A stretch of DNA of 64,000 nt from Lytechinus variegatus (GCF_018143015.1 NC_054740.1:70519356-70583355); one strand, 5' to 3'; positions 1-13,626 are shown, counted from the first letter of the stretch. Numbers and translations: made by a program. The notes: a model not told the origin generated them from the letters alone.

Positions 1-2400
1 AAGTTACCACTCATTCAATTGAACAAGGTTACTACCGTACTGATCAAAAGTAAAACAAGTGTTTTTCCGTCTACTCAATAAATCTAAATTACTCATTGTT
101 TCCCTTTGAGCAATTCGGGGCAGGACTTCAGAATCAGATCTTGTTGTCTAGTAAGTTAGTACAGAATTTATTTGCTCAAAAATAACACAGCTCACAGACT
201 CACGCCTAAATATCCTGCCATGTGATACATGAATCCCAGTGTATGGGACTGATGGTGTCACAATTACAGACGCTAATCATTGATTGATTGTGAATCTGCG
301 AATAACTCACGCTTTTTTCTTTTCTACTGCTGCAGCCATGATCAGTCCAAAATGAAGCAACGGTAAGAAAGAACAGCTCTTAGCATCTTGCTGAAAGTGA
401 TGATGGAAATAAAAACAGGTATACCAAAAAAACTGTGAAAGAGTTCGGGCTTTCGTCCCTTTCGTCAGGCAAGCAAAGACGTCTGTGGTTAAAAATAGAT
501 CATTAGGGTACGGTAGGTGGTCTCCGCCGGTCCGCCTCCCCCCCTCCTAACTAATTGGCGGAGCGGCGCATGCAGAGGGAGGGGAAGACAATACTTAGGG
601 CAATAAGGCCCAATAAGGGCGTTATATCGCGATGTATCCCCCAACTTTTCAAGACAGAAAGTCAGAAACAATTTTTTTTTATAATCATTAAATGGTTAGT
701 TTCCTGTTAAGCTATATAGTGCTTAAATTTTGATTTATGTTATAGGGCCTACGTACGTCCCGGTATAGGTCCAACTCATATACCTAGCTTCGAGAGCCCT
801 TTGAAGATTATAGCAGATGATGATGATAATGATGACTTTTTACAAATATGGTCTAAATTTTTATCATAAACCAATCAACATCCTTTTAATACACTGTCGT
901 GAATGGGGGGGGGGGGGCGGTCGATCAGAATTATCTTAAAACAGAATAAGGACAGCAATATAGCTAGGCCTATTTCGCACACACTTCAAAATTTCATTTG
1001 TACATGTATATAGGAGACTTCAAAACACATTACTTCCATAACGATCTAATAAATATTTCAAACATGAATTTTGTTCAAAATTTTCGATGTTGTTATTGTA
1101 ATTATATATATTATTTGAAATCTTTCCTTTCTCAGATATATAGGCTTAATTTGCATCATTGGGCTATTTTCACATTTTTAGAAGTTGATATTGTGGCCAG
1201 TCTGGCCTTTAACCATTTCATAAAGCACCCTAAATCCTGATAATCACTTAATCCTTTTTTTTTCATTCTCATCTCACCTTTAAACAGTGAGCAAATGAGT
1301 CTTGATTGAACAAAATGATGAATGTTTAATCCTTATTTTCTCTTTATATTTCTCTTTCCTTTTCTTATAAATATATTGCGAACTCTATCATCCTTTATAT
1401 CAATTTAAACGACTGGGGCAACTTTTTCATGACTCGCTCATCACGCTCACTTGCTGCATTTCTCCAATAATTACACACTCATGAAATTCGATTAGGTCAT
1501 CATTCTGTCTTCCAACTATTAAAGGTTTGCTCGCTTATCGATATTTACTGTAATTCATTTATATCCCGACAAATCCATTGGAATATAGCCATCCAAAAAA
1601 ATCGTGATAGACCTTAAACTGAAAGATGGTAGTATACACGTTGCCCATGATGATTACACACCACTTGAAAGAGGGCTGGCATTTGGACACCATTTTTTCT
1701 TTCAACGACTGAAATTTTGCTCGTTCGCTTCGCAAAATGGCATATTGATATTAACTGCAATTCGTTACTTTATATAACAAAAAACATTACAATATAGCCA
1801 TCGAAAAAAAAGTTATAGGCCTCTAAATGAAAGATGGTAGTATTATAATACACGGTCATATAATATCCCTTGGTGTGTCCCCAAAGTCAATTAATTGCCT
1901 ATCACCCCCCCCCCCCTGTTTGGATTTACGCCAGTTGCAGAAGAAGAGGAAGGAGGAGTATAAGAGGAGAATGAGAAGGATTGAGAAGTTAAGTAATATA
2001 CCTATCCTTTTTTTATCAAAATGATTACAAAAAGTGCTTATGTCCATTTATTAGGTCGCCATGTCAAAAAAAATTCAGCTCGCGCTTCGGACTCTCACTA
2101 TTTAATTGCTGAAACTTGAATCGTCATCAAAAAAGTAAAGTAACTGCAAACAGTCCTTAACAGGCCCCTCCTCTATTAGGCCACCAAAAAAAAATATGCT
2201 CGCGCTTCGCGATCGCAGTAATTATTAAGTTATATATTCCCCCCTATATTGGCGAAAGATGGATCCGCCCCTGTACAATGCTGGAAGAAATTTGCCATTT
2301 TCACAACATTTTCAACCTTCTTTTGAAACAAACAAGGGACTTCAATTTGTTTTGTGGTAATAATAAAGAAATTCTGGGTAGTCATGTTTAAAAAAAATGG
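1..2400. other. Non-coding, AT-rich intergenic region
   Basis: I see no supportable gene here. The stretch holds homopolymer runs (poly-G near 908, poly-C near 1907) and, from about 2025 to 2278, a decayed piece of the hAT-like/CpG-20-mer repeat family. That piece has two copies of the GCTCGCGCTTCG-type motif (about 2081 and 2201) and ends in GGATCCGCCCCTG at about 2263-2275, the same right terminus seen at 61637 and 62099. A matching left end was not found. Short open frames here show no codon bias, splice context or recognisable domain. Confidence 0.6.
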
Positions 2401-2443
2401 CAACCAACAAAAACATGCTGTTCATGGGAGGTGAAAATGTCGC

Positions 2444-2672
2444 GTGTCGTACGGGACATTTCAAAGTCCCCTACGACACACCGGCACGACACACAACTGC
2501 ACAGTTTCACCTTTAATTGACCCATAATCAAACATTTTTCGTTGGTTATCAGTTTTCCACGTAACTTAAAACAATATACAGTATATCTTAATCATTGCCA
2601 AAAAGACAATAAAATTGCTCAAGCATTCAGCTTATAGAGTAGAAACTGTTGTCGAAATGTCCCGTACGACAC
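2444..2672. repeat. Foldback repeat with perfect 19-bp inverted arms
   Basis: The 19-mer GTGTCGTACGGGACATTTC at 2444-2462 recurs as its exact reverse complement at 2654-2672, with a loop of about 190 bp. Further ACGACAC words lie just inside the left arm (about 2470-2500). This is typical of a MITE or foldback element. No target duplication was identified. Confidence 0.75.
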
Positions 2673-5600
2673 GTATGGAATCGCGCATGTTATAATTTCC
2701 TATATAGGCGGATCAAGGGGGTGAGGGGCTCGCCGAGTGAATAATAAGACGAGTGAATAAAATAAGGTAAGGGAAAGACTTTGAAAATAATACCACAAAA
2801 AAAATCATATCACTTTATAAAATTATTCGCTCGCGCTCGCATTTAATGTTCATTGTCTGAGATACATATCTTGCTCAATAGGCTGATATGGAGCTTAAAA
2901 TATCAAGTTTGGAAATCCAATATACAAAACATATTTCAGTTCAGACTTCTTTTGTTTGATTTACAAATTGATTTTGTTTTAAGTGCAGCTAAGTCCGTTT
3001 ATGGGTAAATATCGACATTTATACCTATCAGCTAGCGCTGAGCGCTCGCATTTTGATTCATGAGTTGTTTATATATAACAAATTATTTAAAATCCCCCTT
3101 TTCATGACAGTTTATGAAAAAACAGCTCGAACAAGTATTTTCGGTGAGAACAGCTCTCAAAATTGTTAGCTTTTCAGTTCAGTATTATGCAGCTAGTGCT
3201 TCGCGCTCGCATTAAGTTTGTGTGAGAACATGGGTGGATATCTCAGGGGGAGGGGGACAGGGGGACGCATCCCCCTACCCAAAATAGTAGGGGGACATTT
3301 GATATTGTATTTGATATTTTGTGTCTTTTATGATGGAAAGAAATACATCATTAAAAATATAAATAAAACATGTATTTTGGACGAGATGATCTTACAATTC
3401 TTTTGCTCGAAATATTGCGTGATAAAACTTTTTTTTGTTTTTGCTTTTCAAATTTATTTGTGTCGAAATAACCTTACATTTGGGGTGATAACCCTTTTTT
3501 AATTAGTACGCCTCGGCCAATGTTAAATTCATTTGAGAGATATACTTATATCAAAATAATTTGACAACTATTTTTTTTTCAAATCTACACTGCAAAAAGT
3601 GACCACCTTGATTGACTTCCAAACGGGTGTACGAGAAGAATGACTAGCCTCTATTTACCAATCACGTATACATGCAGTGTGGCGTAGGAGGGGAGAGGCT
3701 CCTGCTTCCATAGATTTAATTGGCGTATGAAGAAACGGACAAGGTTACAACTCGCAGGTGGACCAATATTAATTTGTGATTTCAGAAATCAATATTTTTA
3801 AAGGAGAACTTGCATTGATATATATAATTGCGAAACTAATATTATATTCAAAATTCATGGCCAAATAGCTGAGTGAGTAATGTTTTGATTCATGGCAAAT
3901 TATGAAAACGACGAAGAATTAATTATTCGAGGGCAAGTTCATGACAATAGAAATATTTGGCTGTGAGCAAACCAAGCGCCAACAGGACTCTCGGCCTTTT
4001 GTATATAACTATTCTAACATGTATGGGAGTGTCAAAAGAGGTGTGTTTGCTTAAGTCTGTGCCCAAATTTAGAGTTCTTTGTATGAACATGGAGCACGTT
4101 ATTGTAAAATATTGTTGTTGTATTATGACTCAGGTATTATTATGATAGCTTGATTCTTTGGACCGGTAGTCTTCTGGTATACGATTCATCCTCGGAAGGT
4201 TCTACCTGACATTTGTTCTGAGAGAGTCGTCATCACTTCATTCCTGTATTTTATTTTTCTGCTTCGATCGTTCTTGAAACAGTTATTCTGCATAATGATG
4301 ACCGTTTAAGTTTGATTGTGCCCACGTTTCGCGTTTCAATTTTGAGTTTCTGTAATGTGCTTAAATATGTCGAACTTATAGCTCCATCGCGACATCTAAT
4401 ATGCTCTATGTGTACGAGTTAATGAACAATTTATCTGGAAATGTGAAATCTGTCGTAAAAAGTACAGCTTTGTGAGCAAAGTAACGCTTAATGATATCGC
4501 TATATATTACATAGGCCTACTTTGATCGAATCGTATGAATGTGGGTACCAAACTTTACATCCATGCATGTGAGGATCCAAAGGAAAAGATTTTACAATGA
4601 ATGAGGAAAACATGTCTTCCATTCTTGAGGTGAGTTCGTCATTAAAACGATCATAGAGCACGCGATTCAACACCCGCGATGGTCGACTAAACATGGGTAG
4701 GCCCCCTGTTTTTCATTTGAACGAGTACTGAAAAACCCGCCGCAATTCTCAGTGTCAGTGCCCCCCCCCCCCCGCCCCCCCACCAGGTACGCAAGTTCGT
4801 GTTAAATTTCAACTTTTTTTTGTTTGAATTAACGTGGATTCGTGCGTGCAGTATATACTGAACATATTGCTTTGGGGCATATATAATTTAGGACACATGC
4901 AGGTACATGAAGTAAGAGGCCATAGTGTGAACCCAGTTGCTTATTGGTCAAATAACATATAGGACATGTCATAAAAATAACATTGAAAACATAATGTACG
5001 TGGCAAATTATGTGACTGAACAAGAAAGACGGGATAACTCAGAAAGAGCAAAGCTTGTGAAAATAATGTCACCCAAATACCAATATCTATTCCCAACTGA
5101 AAGATCTGGCGAACGATCATGGTTGTATCATGAAGTACGAGTATACAAAGTTTTTACTTTGCCCCTACCGCAAAATTTCTGACGTCTCATTGCTTAATCA
5201 AATCATGCTAATGATGCTAATCATGCTAATGGTTCCTTTTGTAAAGGTGATTATATTTTAGGAATTGAAAATCATCACATCGAAATGTAAATCATAAACA
5301 GCTTAATTGCTTGGTCGTTATATTTTTAATATACATTTTCTCGCTCCTTATCCTCGCTCGTAAAATCTTGAACTAGGATGGTTTAAGGCAACGATACACC
5401 TTATTCCAGCAAATGGATGCCGACTGTTTATTAACATTTGGTTAGTGAGAAGCGTACATTGATAATTATTACACCAAAGTACAGTACAAATTTATATGAA
5501 TGATTCGCCGATTATTGTATCTTATATAACTCAAATACTCCTTAAGCTGGTCACTTTGCCATTTACAGGATTTGCGTCTCATAATGTATATTCTGACATT

Positions 5601-5878
5601 TCTTCGAAAAATATTGTTACTTTTTAAAATTGAAATTTTAGGTTTTTTGGAAACCTGATAAATTCAGCAATCTAGAGATATCACCCTTGTGTGATTGTCA
5701 TGATACTTTCGAATACAGTGTAGTCATTTAGGTTTATGCCCTTGTGAGTTTTGATGAAAAAGTGTTAATTCTGCAGGAAACAATTGGTTTTTTTTCACTC
5801 GCACATGATCTAATACATGCCAAATAAAGTTTGCATTTTGCATCTATCACATATACTTCTGATGAGATTTGTACTTCC
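2673..5878. other. Non-coding region with hAT-like repeat fragments
   Basis: No gene is supported. A left-terminus-like ATAGGCGGATCAAGG occurs at about 2705. CpG-rich motif copies lie near 2830, 3033 and 3192, and a G-rich block near 3245-3295, so 2700-3300 is probably a decayed relative of the element at 58497-61637. The rest is AT-rich with poly-C at about 4760. Confidence 0.5.
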
Positions 5879-6112
5879 ACACTGTAAAAACTGTGGTGAT
5901 AAATGACACAAATTGGTGTTAATAAAAGACCACACCCTGAGGTTTTAAAACAACACCCTATAGATTGAACATAACACCAAAGAGTGTAAATGTAACAACC
6001 ATAGGTGTTGTAATAAGACCTATAGGTGTAAAACTAACACCACCAACACCGGTGTAAAATAACTGATGTGGTCCTCTATGTACACCGGTTAACACCACAG
6101 TTTTTGCTGTGC
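5879..6112 (-). mobile_element. MITE family 1, copy 1 (AAAACTGTGGTG termini)
   Basis: The element is about 234 bp. Its termini read CACTGTAAAAACTGTGGTG at the left and the complement of GCACAGCAAAAACTGTGGTG at the right. The interior is filled with GGTGTTA/TAACACC words and short palindromes such as ACCTATAGGTGT. A second copy in the opposite orientation lies at 54995-55235. Both share the interior words 'tagaggaccacac' and 'gaacataacacc' (as complements), so they are clearly homologous. It is a non-autonomous DNA transposon with no coding capacity. Confidence 0.85.
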
Positions 6113-8440
6113 ATGATTTAAAAAGGTGTTTATTTGTCTTCGTTCGCTTTCCTCGGTCGTATGATAGTGCTAGAGCAGAATAAACACGATCGTCTACAGG
6201 CGGTTTCGGAAAGCAGCCCAATCAGCACTAAGAATGATAGAAAATACGTGATATAGCAGATGCATATACAATTTTTGTGAAGATATACTTCTACCACGAA
6301 AATGTGCTTATTTCTTTCCATCTGCTCGCTGAATTGCATAAAAATGGTGCACAATATACAAGCAAGTTTATTTTTAAAGCAAGGAAGTTTCCCAATTCCC
6401 AATGTCATGACGTATCACTAAGTTTGCAAAAAAATAAAATAAAAAGTGTTCATTTTCCTCACTTGCTCCTCTCATTCGTTAAATATAGAGATTAATTGGC
6501 CCTCGTATAGAGCCTACTAGCGATTATATTAATACCTAGGACGTAGACCTGATACAGTATACAAGTATGCACCCTCTTGCTCGCCCCGCTCGCTCGTAAT
6601 ATCCGAATCAATAAAGCAAGTGATGCAGCCTGCCTAACTATAGCAAACGGATTGACGCCCATGACTAAATGCAAAAATAATATAATTATTTTCATGATTA
6701 AGTCCCATATGAACATCAACCTAGTCGTTTGTTAATTCTAAAGTAAATCTGATTACTTCTCCATTTCCGGAAGAAAGTTATTTAAGATTGTGACGTCGAC
6801 CCCCCCCCCCCCCCACCTCCCCCTTCGCTATACAGCGTAAAAAGGGGAAGTAAACCTTAATGAATAAAAGACAGATCGTTACATTCAATAGACAAACTGT
6901 AAAAAAGCTTTGTTCGTGTGATACCGTTTTAAGGATTTAGTCTCCCCATGTATTGACGACAGAATAGAATGATGGGGGTGGTACGTATAAAGGTAGGCAC
7001 TGGACCGTAAGTTCGAAAAGGTTTTCAGTGTAACTCTGATCGTGGCCATTGAAATATAGTGCTATTCAGTTTTTAATGCAGTGAGCGAGGATCCTCGTTT
7101 ATATATTTTGAGGGCGTGCATATGATCAGGATGGCAATGCTGATGATTTGTTGTTAATTTCTGGTGATATATCAGGCGATCCATAGCTGTCATCGAGTGA
7201 CATGGATCCGGATCGCTATCCTACCATTCCCATGGTCGATTATTCTCTGGTATGTGTTCCATTATTTCCCACGAATCTATGAAGTGTATTATGTTTGCGC
7301 TGCATGATAATATAGTGGCGCCATTGACATTTGTGTTGACTTTTTGAATTATGTTTTCATTAATAATGGTTGGCCAAAGCTTTACTTGGTATGATGTGAA
7401 AAAATGACAGCTAAACTACGTGCGTATTCATATTCAGCCTTGTTAGTAAAGTGGGTTGTCTCTATTGTTCCCAAAAGACACATGTTAAGATTATATTCCA
7501 TGAATAATGCGGATATGCCTTAATCTATACTGAATTCCGACGAGGTTGGTACATTAATAGAAGTGTGTGTGTGGGAGGGGGGGGGTATAGACTGAAAAGT
7601 AAAACGCCCAACGAGAACATGATCAAGCTTATATTCTGTATATTTCAAAAGTTCCACCTTTTTCAGATCAAATTGTTCTTTCGAATCCCACTTCTATCGC
7701 AATTAAAGCAATTAAACTTTAAATCAAGATTGTCCTATTCCCCAAAATGCACGCTGCCCTCCTCCCACGTTTGCAGACAATTCAATCTGTAGTATTTCTC
7801 GCAACAGAGTTTCATAAGAGTAGATGAAGATACCACATATGTAATTCTTTCGCTGTAATGTAAACATGAAGGGGATTCCCGAGAAAAAGCACCTCTCTGC
7901 ATCCACGCGATAATTATACTGTGCTCCTTTATTTTGGAAGTAATCTGCAATGGCTTTGAAATGCCGCATATAATCAAATTTCATTATATCTACATCTCGA
8001 AGAAGAAGAAGATCTTGAATCTCGTCATGCCTCCCTTAAACATGTTAAAAGAGATGATCGGATGATAAGATCCCGCGGATCTCGTCCCGTCTTCATCACG
8101 TGGGAGAGACGATCAGACGATAATATCTGGATCTGATCATTGCTTTCGGATCGGATCATATCGACATCTTTTTTTATAACAGATGATCAGATGATAAGAT
8201 CTCGAATATCATCATGTCTATACATCCCTGAGAAGAGAAGCTCAAATTGCAGGGTTTCGAATCTATCTATTCATATCTACATCCTCACTCACTTCTATAT
8301 ATAATAATTATGTAGACATGACAAGATTTTGCTCATGACTATCTGGACATCTGGATAGCACGTACATGTACCTCAAGCTTCCATAGATCCGTGCTCATGT
8401 CAGGCCCTTATCCGATTGACATTGCCTTATTCTAATAAAA
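6113..8440. other. Non-coding region with a degenerate repeat patch
   Basis: No gene is supported. There is a poly-C run at about 6800. Three diverged tandem copies of a GATGATCGGATGATAAGATC-like unit lie at about 8050-8215. Confidence 0.5.
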
Positions 8441-8499
8441 GTATTTTCACACCAAAGAGTTTTTTTTCTCTCATATGACATGTATTTTCCTCCCTTTAC

Positions 8500-8935
8500 A
8501 CTCTAATAAAAAATATTGAGTAAATGTGCTCCATTAGGGTAATTATGTGTCCAACCAACATTTCTTTTGGGTATTTTTATTCATCCATGCAGTGAGATAA
8601 AAAAAAATCCTATTCTAAAGTAATTGCAGCTTATCTTTTTTAACCTTACTGATTTTTTTTAAACAAGTGCACACCTAGTTACCAATAATGCATGTAGCAT
8701 TTCCATTTATTTGAAAGCAGGATAAAAGAGCATTGTAGATTAAATGCCTTGCTCAGGGGCATAGGCGCCCGTGAGCAAGGCCGGGGATCGAACTCCGGAC
8801 TTTCCATGTATAGCCAGGCGCCTTAGACCACTCGGCCACGGCACCTCCACTTATATATATTGGGCAAAATACTGCCCCCAACTGGTTGGACACATAGTTA
8901 CCCTCGTGAAGGTACAAATTCTTACAGTGGAAACA
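8500..8935. mobile_element. Foldback element carrying a SINE
   Basis: Inverted arms flank this segment. 'ggtaattatgtgtccaacca' at about 8538-8557 pairs with 'tggttggacacatagttacc' at about 8882-8901, and weaker complementarity extends outward. The interior holds a tRNA-derived SINE in minus orientation. The outer arms are probably an older MITE into which the SINE inserted. Confidence 0.6.
8700..8850 (-). mobile_element. tRNA-derived SINE
   Basis: On the minus strand a tRNA-like head begins near 8850 with GGTGCCGTGGCCGAGTGG (A-box-like TGGCCGAGTGG). It continues to GGAGTTCGATCCCC (B box, GTTCGATCC) near 8783. The head is followed by a non-tRNA body containing 'cccctgagcaaggcattta'. The candidate anticodon arm and 3' acceptor pairing are poor and no tRNA terminator is visible, so I call it a SINE with RNA polymerase III promoter boxes, not a tRNA gene. 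Confidence 0.75.
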
Positions 8936-9681
8936 TGCATGGTATTCCATTAATAGATTAATGGAATATCCAGAAAACTTTAGTGAAAGGACATATCCTA
9001 AAGTCTAGTGAAAAACTTCAATAAAGTATAATGATCTCCATTGAAATTCGGATTTAAGTCATCATTGACGTGCTTGTATAGGAAAAAAATACACTAATAC
9101 ACACCCTGCCACCTGAATATAGAAGTCTAAATATTGATGAAGTGTTGTCATCTCTCACATTGAAAACAATTTTATAGCAGAACTTTTTCCCTCACTCGAC
9201 ACTCGACGCCCCTTTAGCAAACTCCAAATATGTAATATTTGCATTTCTGAGAGATGACAGGGGTGGTTTAACTAGATAGTGGTGCTTTATACAGGTCTAG
9301 GATTGAACTGGATTGGTCTGTAAATACTATTCTTTAATCACAAAGAGGTGTAGAGGTACATGTAGTTTTGCAATGACTGGACAGAGTACAGCGAGGAAGT
9401 GTCTTGGATTTGGTTTGAAAAGGGCTTTGAATTTTGTAGGGCAACTTTGATCTTGGTCGGTGGAAAGGAATATATTCCCTGTGCCCTTTCCTCCAGTTTC
9501 TCTGTTTGCTTTCTTTATTTTTATTGTCAAGAAAGTTTGACATGTTTCGAATCGAACGATCGTACAGCGATGCCTGGTGGACTGGAGAGGTAAGCGATAT
9601 TCATTCTTAGGCGTTTGCATAATCACGGACCTATTATTGATGGACATTTAATTATGATTATTTTTTTGTTCATCATATGAA

Positions 9682-10408
9682 CAGTGGCGGCACCAGGGGG
9701 GGGGGGCACAGAGAATACTTGCCCCAGTCAGGATCGTTGCCATACCCCCACCCCCAAAAATGTTGACAACTGAAAAAATGATTAGCAAATGCTGCCTTAA
9801 GCATCCTACTAAAATTTCGCATCCATTCACTGTTAGCTCCCAACAATATTAGTCACTAACATAAATTTTTCAGGTCATTAAATACAATTCAAAATATTGC
9901 TCGAGTCTCGAGCTCGCAGTGACTGTTGATTGAAATAAATAAATGATCTGGTCAATATAATGACATGGGGCTTAAACTCGAGTGTTCAAGTGAATATGTA
10001 CAATTATTCTCCTCGTGATTTTCATGATTCATTTTAGCAAGACATGCATCGTGTATGTCATGATATTAAAAAAAAAACTGCTGAATATCATGATTTTTTT
10101 TCAACTCGAGCTACGCGCTCGCATCAATTGTTTAGTTTGATACCCATCCGGTTCATTATTACAAAAAGTGCATAGGACGTCCAATTATTATCTCAAGAGG
10201 TTAATAAATTTCAGCTCGCGCTTCGCGCTCGCATTATTTATTTGGTGAAATATCAAACAGTCCTTAGCAGGTTGCTTTTCAAGTCAATGGGGCCTATAGA
10301 TTTATATAAAAAATTGAAGTTCGTGCTTCGCGCTCGATTTTTTGAAACCCGCAAAAAATTGTGTCTGCCTTTGCCCCCCCAATAAAAAAAATCCTGGTGC
10401 AGCCACTG
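9682..10408. mobile_element. Non-autonomous hAT-like element (727 bp)
   Basis: The termini are CAGTGGCGGCACCAGG at the left and CCTGGTGCAGCCACTG at the right, inverted copies with one mismatch. The flanks CATATGAA (left) and ATTATGAA (right) agree at 6 of 8 positions, consistent with an aged 8-bp hAT-type target duplication. The interior has three CpG-rich motif copies (about 10106, 10213, 10323), preceded by the 'attacaaaaagtgc' subunit that also occurs in the array at 59.9-61.4 kb. There is no transposase. Confidence 0.8.
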
Positions 10409-12600
10409 ATTATGAACAAGTCTCCGTCAATGTCATTTCAATCGTGTCAATATTCCTCCTAAGTATTTTTCTCCACTTGTTCTCATCAAGTCCATCGCCA
10501 ATAATCTGGGAAATATTTAGAATATAGTGATTTAACATGGCATTGTTTAATGTGCTCAAATGATAACAAGCCACCAAAATCACTGGAGATCGATGAGCAA
10601 TGCTGGTTTGTATATAAAGAGAAACGAATTTTCCCACGGGCTTCCTTTTGCACTGGCTATACTACGATAAAAAATATATACTTCAAGAAATCATTTTTTT
10701 ATTCAAAATCCGTCTTTCCGATTTTCTGAATGTGTCTTCTTTATCAAATAATTTTAAAAGGCTATGAAATGATAATGTGATGAGACGAGTGTTTTCTTTT
10801 TACTTGTTCTCTAAATGGAGCAAAATGCTGTAAATTTCATCAAAATCTGAAAAGAAATAACAAAGTTCTTGATCTTTAAGCTATAGTGTAGCAATATTTT
10901 GTGAAAATTTGTAAACACACTGTGATATCATATCCCAATTTTCCTTCCTTTTGTTATTACATGAAATCATAATTATTTCATATTTGCACTCTTGTTAAAA
11001 AAATAAGTTGCATCAATGATTACAGCATGGGGCTATGTACAGTAAACAGTTGTCAATCCATTTTTTTTTCATTCTTGGAATACAAGATTTTAATAAACAC
11101 AATGTCATATGAAATACAAAATAATATATGTAATATTGTATTAAATCATCAGCTTGTTCAATGCATATTCATGAAGAAATTCATAGAACTATTTTCACCG
11201 AAATAATTAATAACTTTAAATATCAGAAGTTTATTATTGTTCATTATCCGATTTTTATTAAACTGTCAGTGTTTCGTCTGTCTGGTCTTACTTTATCTGT
11301 TCAAATATACCATTTTCATCATGGAATACCCCTATAACCGATTACATCGTATATCTAGTTGGTATAAAAGAAAGAAATATGTATTTGGGATTACATGAAG
11401 GGCACACCTATTTCATAATTTACAATTTTACACCCACTCGGTATGCGAGGTCAGGGTACATTTCAAACAAAATAAGCGTTGTGATTTTTGCCATCATGGA
11501 GCTAATATCAATGTGCATTACAAATACTTTATTGAATAGAAATGCTGCTCTGTCAAGCTGGGACAATACAAATATGAATGAAAAGAATTGAACTGAGCGA
11601 TGGGATGGGAATAAAAGAGCTTATCAGTTTTTGTGTGTGTGTGATTTCGTATGGTGTATATGAAGCGGGTGTTTTATAGCAGTTGCATGGAAAGTATATA
11701 CAGCGTCGATGTCATCGTGTTTCAACCGATCTCGACTTCACCGAGAAAGAAAACGATGGTGATAGAAAAAAAAGTTCAAAGTATAAATCAAGATTATGAA
11801 ATATTTTCCATTGATTATATACCCCTTTATACGGTATTTCAAAGAAAAGTGCGAGATTCGCAACGAGACGATCCCAATTCTCTGAGAAATGATAGACAGT
11901 ATAGGCCTACTTAAAAAAAAAACCGGGCTTAAAACCCCACAATTTTCAGGCATGTAATTTGAAAGTATTTAGGAACATTATCAATTGAAAGGATAATGGT
12001 GTTCTGCAACTTCAATGTACCACTTTCCAATTCGGAAATTACTTTTAAAAAAGCTATGTGTGTTTGGAACTTGGTTTGGAACATGAGTATTGACAGGCCC
12101 GTAGCCCTAGTCCGAATTAGTGTTTCTTTTTTTTGGAGGGGGTTACAAACATGAGCTGATTCTCTAGGGGTTCCAAAGTACATACATGGCAATGATGGCA
12201 TAACACATCAGGAATAGAGTATTGATATGCAAATATACACATGCATACTCTCACGTACACAGATCCCAATTTGATATTTCTGAATTTGCTAGCGAGCAAA
12301 GCGAACGAGCTAACTAAAAATTATAAACAAATTATGCGAGCACTAAAGCGCGAGCTGAATCTTTATTTGTGTGCAGGGCGCCCCCCCCAAAAAAATGTCT
12401 CTCTAGTATTTGGCTAAATTAATTCCAAAATTGAAAATCATTCTCAATGAAATGTTTAAAAGTAAGAAGCTCATCTAATGTCCTAACATCTATAAATAAA
12501 AAAAAAATCATTGGTCTCACTTCAGTGGTTTTGAATACCCAGTCTTTTATGTAACAGTGGTGCATTTCGAGTCAGCCCATTCCATGTTTTCCAAGTTTTA
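10409..12600. other. Non-coding intergenic region
   Basis: AT-rich sequence without a recognisable gene. One reverse-oriented CpG-rich motif (about 12340) beside a short poly-C run suggests a small hAT-like remnant near 12110-12400. Confidence 0.5.
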
Positions 12601-12619
12601 TTTCCATTCATGCAGCACT

Positions 12620-13225
12620 GCTACTACTGCTGTATGTTCTGCACTTTCTTGCATATTAACCCCATCAGATCATTCAGAATCTGCAACCCTCTGGAACTCT
12701 CTCCCGCTTGTCATCTGGGAGGCGTTTCATCAATATTTTCATCCAACAAGTTGTCAGATCTGACATCCTTCCATGATTTTGATTGGCTCTGAGGCACTGT
12801 TCCTATGGTAACTGTCGTATAGAATGGGACTTGTCGGATAAAACGTCCGACAAGTCCTTTCATGAAGCGCACCCCTGGACTACACCCACTACCCAGACCT
12901 TTAAGATTGCACTTAAAACGTACCTGTTCAAGAATTGGTTATGTCTTTGTCTTATATAGTTTTTTTTATATGCACTGTAATAATAAAAGTCAGAATCTGG
13001 AATATGTCAAAAAATAAGTTATTGTTTTGATAGATATGCTTTATCATAAATGGAATGGTTTTATGCCATGCTGTATATTTATGAATTATTTAATCCTATT
13101 GTAATCTATTCTTTTCAATACCCATTTTGTATATTATACGTTGAGATATTAATTTATGTATATGTGAAGCGCATTATATGCGCTATATAGGAAAGTAATT
13201 TTGTAGTTTTTCTTTTTGTTATTAT
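12620..13225 (+). mobile_element. 3' end of a broken non-LTR retrotransposon
   Basis: The plus strand carries peptide fragments typical of the C-terminus of LINE ORF2: SATLWNSLPLVI at about 12684-12719 and FKIALKTYLFKNW at about 12900-12938. These are two halves of the usual WN-LP...F-LK-LF signature. They are separated by a MITE-like insertion at about 12722-12882. Downstream lies a 3'UTR-like stretch ending in 'gaagcgcattatatgcgcta' and a TTATTA microsatellite tail at about 13216-13232. It is dead. Confidence 0.7.
12722..12882. mobile_element. MITE family 2 (GTTTCATCAA termini) inside a LINE end
   Basis: The left end is GGCGTTTCATCAATATTTTC. The right end is the complement of a similar GGGTGCGCTTCATGAAAGG. 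The interior contains 'aacaagttgtcagatctgac' and 'attttgattggctctgaggc', related to copies at 41241-41510 in SNX19 intron 5. Boundaries are approximate; the disruption of LINE coding on both sides supports an insertion. Confidence 0.65.
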
Positions 13226-13246
13226 TATTATCATCTGACCAGGCAA

Positions 13247-13626
13247 ATCTCCATGATCTAAGTAGGCTCATCAAATCGCAACCTTGAGCATGTTCAGAAG
13301 GGCAACAACAGTACAATGATGGAGGCAACATATCATTATTCATGCCAAATTCAAACAATATTTCATTCTTGTTTTCAATTAATACTTTTAAAGTTAATTT
13401 ACTGTACCTTTTTTAATAAAAAAAGTCAATATCGACTGGTAATATTCGCTTCGCAAAGTGTGATACACGTGTGGTTTGTTCTTCCTTGTTCAGCCTATTG
13501 TTAAATTTTCTTTAAGTTGCTGCATTGCTTCTCCTATTAATCATGCAAAACTTCTTTACGTTTCTTACCCTTCTGAACATACCCAGGTTTATGATTTGAT
13601 GAGCCCTGATAGATCAGGGAAACATC
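13247..13626. repeat. Foldback repeat with ~60-bp inverted arms
   Basis: 'ggctcatcaaatcgcaacct' at about 13265-13284 and 'catgttcagaagggcaac' at about 13289-13306 reappear as complements at about 13563-13626 (right arm 'ccttctgaacatacccaggt' and 'gatttgatgagccctgat'). The loop is about 250 bp. Confidence 0.75.

Noticed and set aside
8763-8850. Functional tRNA gene
   Set aside because: A and B boxes are present, but the acceptor and anticodon stems do not close properly and a SINE body follows; best read as a SINE head.
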